NCBI GenBank assembly: GCA_016180165.1
Contig: JACPBU010000072.1
Span: 1-7,201 of the forward strand
Length of the DNA stretch: 7,201 bases
Direction: 5' to 3'
From: Candidatus Woesearchaeota archaeon
Lineage (GTDB): Archaea > Nanobdellota > Nanobdellia > Woesearchaeales > JACPBV01
This document shows, piece by piece, positions 4,259-7,201 of this stretch. The position numbers and the translations under genes are program-made. The notes beneath the pieces are model-generated. The model was given only the letters and a program-made list of their open reading frames with translations. It was not told the DNA's origin and made no database searches. Each line of letters opens with the position of its first letter. Position 1 is the first letter of the stretch.

Positions 4259-4657
4259 ATGAGCACTAAACCTGTCGATGTGGGTTCTTTAAAGAAAGGG
4301 AGTTTTGTCATCATGGATGGGGCAGCGTGCGTCGTTGCTGATGTGCAGATTTCAAAGTCAGGGAAACATGGGCATGCCAAAGTGCGCTTTACCGGTGTCG
4401 GCATAACAGATGAAAAAAAGAGGGTGATGATTTCACCTGCACATGACACCATCGAAGTGCCTATCATCGAGAAGAAGAATGCCCAGGTTCTTTCAGTGCT
4501 GGGCGAATCTGCCAATGTGATGGATGCAGAGACTTATGAGACGTTTGATCTCAAAATACCCCCGGAGCTCAAGGAAAAGGTGCGTGAAGGGGCGACTGTG
4601 TTATACTGGGTCATCATGGGCGATAAAGTCATGAAACAAGTTCAAAGTGGAGCATAG
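4259..4657 (+). CDS. eif5a: Translation factor aIF5A (hypusine-containing)
   Basis: A 132-residue archaeal IF5A, the factor that binds stalled ribosomes and aids peptide-bond formation at difficult sequences such as polyproline. The N-terminal SH3-like domain holds the modification loop SKSGKHGHAKVRFTG, with K36 the lysine converted to deoxyhypusine/hypusine. The C-terminal OB fold runs from about residue 73 (VLSVLGESANVMDAETYETFDLKIP) to GDKVMKQVQSGA. Length and order are standard. The ATG at 4259 begins the expected MSTKPVDVGSLKKGSFVI. It is the first gene of a run with rpl40e and a membrane protease; its TAG stop overlaps the AGGTGA ribosome site of rpl40e. Confidence 0.96.
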   Translation: MSTKPVDVGSLKKGSFVIMDGAACVVADVQISKSGKHGHAKVRFTGVGITDEKKRVMISPAHDTIEVPIIEKKNAQVLSVLGESANVMDAETYETFDLKIPPELKEKVREGATVLYWVIMGDKVMKQVQSGA

Positions 4658-4667
4658 GTGAATGTGA

Positions 4668-4829
4668 ATGGTAAGATTTCCCGAGGCTGAAGCCAGAAAA
4701 TTCAGAGGAGTTTTCGTCTGCAGGAGATGCAAGAAGAAAGCCCGAGCACATATCCTCAAAGTGCTTGCCGGCAAGATTACCTGTCGAGGCTGCGGGGGCC
4801 ATGTTTTCAGGCCTGTACGGAAAAAGTGA
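4668..4829 (+). CDS. rpl40e: 50S ribosomal protein L40e (eL40)
   Basis: A 53-residue zinc-ribbon ribosomal protein of the large subunit. It begins MVRFPEAEARKFRGVFVC, the family's RFxEAExRxF opening, has CRRC at residues 18-21 and CRGC at 39-42 as the zinc site, and ends with HVFRPVRKK, equivalent to the conserved LRPK tail. The segment between the cysteine pairs (KKKARAHILKVLAGKIT) diverges from the usual NARNP motif. A ribosome site AGGTGA at 4656-4661 overlaps the aIF5A stop and decides this ATG. The stop TGA (4827-4829) shares bases with the GTG start of the next gene, so translation of the two is probably coupled. Confidence 0.88.
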   Translation: MVRFPEAEARKFRGVFVCRRCKKKARAHILKVLAGKITCRGCGGHVFRPVRKK

Positions 4830-6016
4830 GCTTGGATTTCCAATCTTTGGTCGGTGCCTTGTTCGTTCTTTTTATGGCTCTCTTCCTCTTTCTTCAGCGG
4901 AAGAACATCGAAGTCCAGAAATTTGCCTCATGGCTCCTGTATTTTGCGATGTACCGGACCAAGGCGGGCCTGCAGTGGATGGACAGTATTGCAGGAAAAT
5001 TTAAGAAGAGCCTGCATGTGCTTGCCTATGTCTCCATCATCGCCGGCTTTTTCGGCATGGTATTCATCTCTTATGCCCTGGTTGCGTCATTCTTAAACAT
5101 CTTTATCCGGCCTGAAGCTGTATCCGGTGTCGGCCTGGTGCTGCCAATCAAGGCGAGAGGGGTCTTTTTTGTCCCCTTCTTTTATTGGATTGTCTCTATA
5201 TTTGTCATCGCTTTGGTCCATGAATTCTCTCATGGGATTTTTGCCAGGCTATATGGCATGCGTGTGAAATCTTCCGGACTCGCGTTTTTAGGCATTGTGG
5301 TGCCCATCATTCCTGCCGCGTTTGTAGAGCCAGATGAAAAAGAAATCAAGAAAAGGCCGGTGAAGGAGCAGCTTGCTGTCTATTCGGCAGGAGCCTTTGC
5401 CAACTTCATCGTTGCGCTGCTCATCTTTGGCTTTGTGGCTCTTGCCGGAGCTTCAATGGTATCCAGCATCATCACTCCAGATGGGTTAGAGGTGACCGGA
5501 TTCATGGAGGGCGGTTATCCTGCTGAAAAGGCTGGCTTGATGAAAGGAGAGATCATCACTGGGATAGACCAATTTTCGACTCCCCTGAAAGAAAATTTTT
5601 CCTTCGCCCTTGGGAGAAAAAAGCCAGGTGAGAATGTAACAGTTCTGACGAATGCGAGCAACTATACCATCACTCTCGGAAGCCATCCTGATGATGCAAG
5701 CAAACCTTACCTTGGTGTATATGTTGAACCCCACACTGAGTTGAATAAGGGGTTTGTGGAGAGGTATGGGAAGCCAACTGCAACCTTCCTCTTATGGCTG
5801 ATGGGATTGCTGTACTGGCTTTTTGTGCTTAACCTGGGGATAGGGATGTTCAATCTCGCCCCCCTTGGGCCCCTGGACGGGGGAAGGATGCTATTAGTCG
5901 TTCTCCAGAATTTTTTTAAAGAAGAAAAAGCAGTTAAGATATGGAAGTACATCGGTGCTGCGTTTCTCTTTATATTGCTTGCGACGATGGCCTTTGGCTT
6001 TGTGAAGGGAGGTTAG
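4826..6016 (+). CDS. Site-2-type membrane zinc protease (M50 family) with PDZ domain
   Basis: A 396-residue polytopic intramembrane protease. Zinc site: HEFSH at residues 132-136 in a membrane segment (IALVHEFSHGIFA) and the third ligand D351 in NLAPLGPLDGGR, the M50 LDG motif. A PDZ domain lies between (about 218-300, with GGYPAEKAGLMKGEIITGID). Hydrophobic segments occur near 5-25, 63-92, 113-140, 180-212, 315-345 and 372-393. The frame is open to 4727, but I start at GTG 4826, which overlaps the rpl40e stop as GTGA and begins just before the first membrane helix, as in relatives. Family members cut membrane-bound regulators or remnant signal peptides; the substrate here is unknown. It stops at TAG. 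Confidence 0.88.
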   Translation: MSLDFQSLVGALFVLFMALFLFLQRKNIEVQKFASWLLYFAMYRTKAGLQWMDSIAGKFKKSLHVLAYVSIIAGFFGMVFISYALVASFLNIFIRPEAVSGVGLVLPIKARGVFFVPFFYWIVSIFVIALVHEFSHGIFARLYGMRVKSSGLAFLGIVVPIIPAAFVEPDEKEIKKRPVKEQLAVYSAGAFANFIVALLIFGFVALAGASMVSSIITPDGLEVTGFMEGGYPAEKAGLMKGEIITGIDQFSTPLKENFSFALGRKKPGENVTVLTNASNYTITLGSHPDDASKPYLGVYVEPHTELNKGFVERYGKPTATFLLWLMGLLYWLFVLNLGIGMFNLAPLGPLDGGRMLLVVLQNFFKEEKAVKIWKYIGAAFLFILLATMAFGFVKGG

Positions 6017-6020
6017 CCTG

Positions 6021-6100
6021 TTTTTCCGGTCCCGCTCCCCCTTACTTTTTTCTATCCCTTTCCGCCTGTCTCTTTTTTTAATCCCGCTTCTTCATTTTTT
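6021..6100 (+). terminator. Series of T-runs after the protease gene
   Basis: The C/T-rich spacer carries T5 (6021-6025), T6 (6046-6051), T7 (6073-6079) and T6 (6095-6100) without a clear hairpin. This is the pattern of archaeal oligo-T termination and would end the aIF5A-rpl40e-protease transcript. No gene is seen between 6017 and 6211. Confidence 0.55.
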
Positions 6101-6151
6101 CTTTTACCTTGAACGCCCACAGAAGCCTGAACCTTTCAATTGGACATCACT

Positions 6152-6170
6152 TATTAGTGGCAAACTAATA
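6152..6170 (+). promoter_or_regulatory. Palindrome upstream of the zinc-ribbon gene promoter
   Basis: TATTAGT (6152-6158), spacer GGCAA, ACTAATA (6164-6170) form a perfect 7-bp inverted repeat ending 7 bp before the TATA box. The position suits an operator or activator site, but no regulator is known. Confidence 0.4.
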
Positions 6171-6177
6171 GAAAGAC

Positions 6178-6186
6178 TTATAAATA
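6178..6186 (+). promoter_or_regulatory. TATA box for the zinc-ribbon/membrane protein pair
   Basis: TTATAAATA is a near-consensus archaeal TATA box centred about 30 nt before the ATG at 6212. The transcript would start at or a few bases before the start codon, and there is no ribosome site, so the first gene is probably leaderless. Confidence 0.6.
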
Positions 6187-6211
6187 GGAACTTCTATTAT
6201 TATTACCCTCT

Positions 6212-6397
6212 ATGAGTGGTAAAAATAAGGCCTGTGGATTCTGCAAGTATGAATGGATATCACGAGTTGCAGCTCCAAAGTCCTGCCCGAGGTGCAAAAG
6301 AAGGTTTGACTACAAAGACGCGCAGGAGGTGTTGGGGGCGCTCAGGGGGCAATTCGGCTATAGGCTTCAATGGGGTAAATCATGGCAGAAGATTTAG
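6212..6397 (+). CDS. Small zinc-ribbon protein
   Basis: A 61-residue protein with CGFC at residues 8-11 and CPRC at 25-28, forming one zinc ribbon (CGFCKYEWISRV...KSCPRCKRRFDY). The basic WISRV and CKRRFDY segments resemble the short archaeal zinc ribbons linked to nucleic-acid binding; no other domain is present. It starts at the ATG just after the TATA box, with no ribosome site. Its last 16 nt overlap the start of the following gene in another frame, so the two are co-transcribed and probably translationally coupled. The job may be regulatory, possibly acting on its own promoter through the palindrome at 6152-6170; that is speculation. It stops at TAG. Confidence 0.75.
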   Translation: MSGKNKACGFCKYEWISRVAAPKSCPRCKRRFDYKDAQEVLGALRGQFGYRLQWGKSWQKI

Positions 6398-7128
6398 AAA
6401 ACAGAGTCGAGGATAAGGAAAGCAAAGGCTGGATCAGGAAGGCCTTTGACATCGGCGTAGATGTCACGCTGGCAGCTGCAACGACCGCACTGAGCGTAGC
6501 GACAGTCGGAAGCTCCGGATTTATTGTCGGGGGGGCGTTTGCTTTAGGAAGCCTCATCGGGAACCTCTCAACGGGCAAAAAGTTCTATGACTCTTTCAGG
6601 GAATCCATGCACAGCTATACTGCAGTCAATGCCGTCATCGCCCCTATCATCTGGCTTGGGCAGGCGACGTTTCCACTTTTTCCAGCAAGTGATACCCTTA
6701 TTGGCTATCTTTCACGTTCCCTGTATTCATTAACTGCCTATAATGCAGCTTTTGTCGGCTCATTCGGGGGCGCCCGCCATCTTGCATCCAACTATCTTAA
6801 TCCGGTTGGAATGGTTGATGCAGTCACCAAGGATTTCTGGAAGAAGTGCGCAATTGTCGGCACGATCTTTTCACCGGGGTATATCCTCGATGCAAACGGC
6901 GTAAGCTCGATAATGGGAATCCCGACTTTTGCCTATAATGCGCTTCCTGCAGGGTTTTTGGCTGCAAGCGGCCTTGCTGACGAGGCCTATGATTTCATGT
7001 TCGGCAAGAAGGAGGATGCCCATGGAAATAAAGAAGAGAAGAAAGAAAAGAATGCAAATCATTCCGCTGGGCATACAGGTTATTATGACCCCAGATGGCT
7101 TCCTTCCATGCGCCAGGCGTATCAGTAA
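6382..7128 (+). CDS. Hypothetical membrane protein
   Basis: I do not recognise this 248-residue protein. A charged N-terminus (residues 1-20) precedes a long small-residue hydrophobic stretch (24-62, rich in A, G, V, T), then further hydrophobic segments near 79-100, 104-131, 156-171 and 185-204. A hydrophilic lysine/glutamate tail follows (about 208-232), then an aromatic end, TGYYDPRWLPSMRQAYQ. Four to six membrane helices are likely, though some are weak and a glycine/alanine-rich helical assembly is also possible. There are no enzyme motifs and no cysteine cluster (only C156). The ATG overlaps the zinc-ribbon gene by 16 nt, with GGGGT 8 nt upstream as a weak ribosome site. It stops at TAA. 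Confidence 0.7.
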   Translation: MAEDLENRVEDKESKGWIRKAFDIGVDVTLAAATTALSVATVGSSGFIVGGAFALGSLIGNLSTGKKFYDSFRESMHSYTAVNAVIAPIIWLGQATFPLFPASDTLIGYLSRSLYSLTAYNAAFVGSFGGARHLASNYLNPVGMVDAVTKDFWKKCAIVGTIFSPGYILDANGVSSIMGIPTFAYNALPAGFLAASGLADEAYDFMFGKKEDAHGNKEEKKEKNANHSAGHTGYYDPRWLPSMRQAYQ

Positions 7129-7168
7129 CAGCAAATCTCATTAATTACCAGACATTTGTGAAATCTGC
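7125..7168 (+). repeat. Possible degenerate two-hairpin repeat (U4)
   Basis: GTAACAGCAAA at 7125-7135 is identical to U1 (1249-1259). Downstream, ATTACC, CATTTGTG and CTGC fall in the order ATTGCC, TGTTTGTG and TTTGC have in U1. The stem is not well paired, hairpin 1 is missing, and the copy overlaps the stop of the preceding gene. An 11-bp match alone could be chance in a window this size. Confidence 0.2.
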
Positions 7169-7201
7169 CCGTATATCGAATTGCAAGTTAATAGTTCGGA
7201 T

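Noticed and set aside
4727..4825. Upstream extension of the membrane protease
   Set aside because: It overlaps the rpl40e coding sequence in another frame and has no ribosome site; the GTGA junction at 4826 gives the better start.

Overview
The window is archaeal chromosome, and the small compact proteins suggest a DPANN lineage such as Woesearchaeota; the phylum is my inference. Domain-level evidence is strong: archaeal L37Ae, L40e, Rpo12 (RpoP), prefoldin beta, UPF0147, an eRF1-type release factor, a one-domain histone, hypusine-site aIF5A, TATA boxes about 26-30 nt before several starts, and a tRNA with a bulge-helix-bulge intron.

Layout. On the minus strand (1193 to 33) lies an information-processing cluster: tRNA-Pro(TGG) interrupted in its T loop by a 29-nt intron, then rpl37ae, rpoP, prefoldin beta and a UPF0147 protein, with 1-17 nt between neighbours. 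Divergent from it, after an intergenic stretch holding a two-hairpin repeat and a possible structured RNA (about 1371-1529), comes aRF1 on the plus strand (1627-2730). Its stop-recognition motif reads TATNIKD instead of NIKS. A 227-bp nest of inverted repeats (2744-2970) separates it from a SprT-like zinc metalloprotease (3053-3721). Next come an archaeal histone with its own promoter and hairpin terminator, then the run aIF5A - rpl40e - site-2-type membrane protease, the last two overlapping in a GTGA start/stop junction. A two-gene unit closes the window: a 61-residue zinc-ribbon protein overlapping an unrecognised 248-residue probable membrane protein.

Most genes serve translation and transcription (tRNA, ribosomal proteins, RNA polymerase subunit, elongation/termination factors, chaperone). 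The exceptions are two proteases and the last pair. All three stop codons end recognisable genes here (TAA 3, TGA 4, TAG 5), so the code looks standard despite the altered aRF1 motif.

The most interesting signals are: (1) a small repeat family of two adjacent hairpins at 1239-1296, 2744-2799 (inverted) and 2911-2970, whose stems vary by compensatory base changes; (2) the larger inverted-repeat element built around two of them; (3) the T-loop tRNA intron with a textbook hBHBh' motif; (4) the aRF1 motif change.
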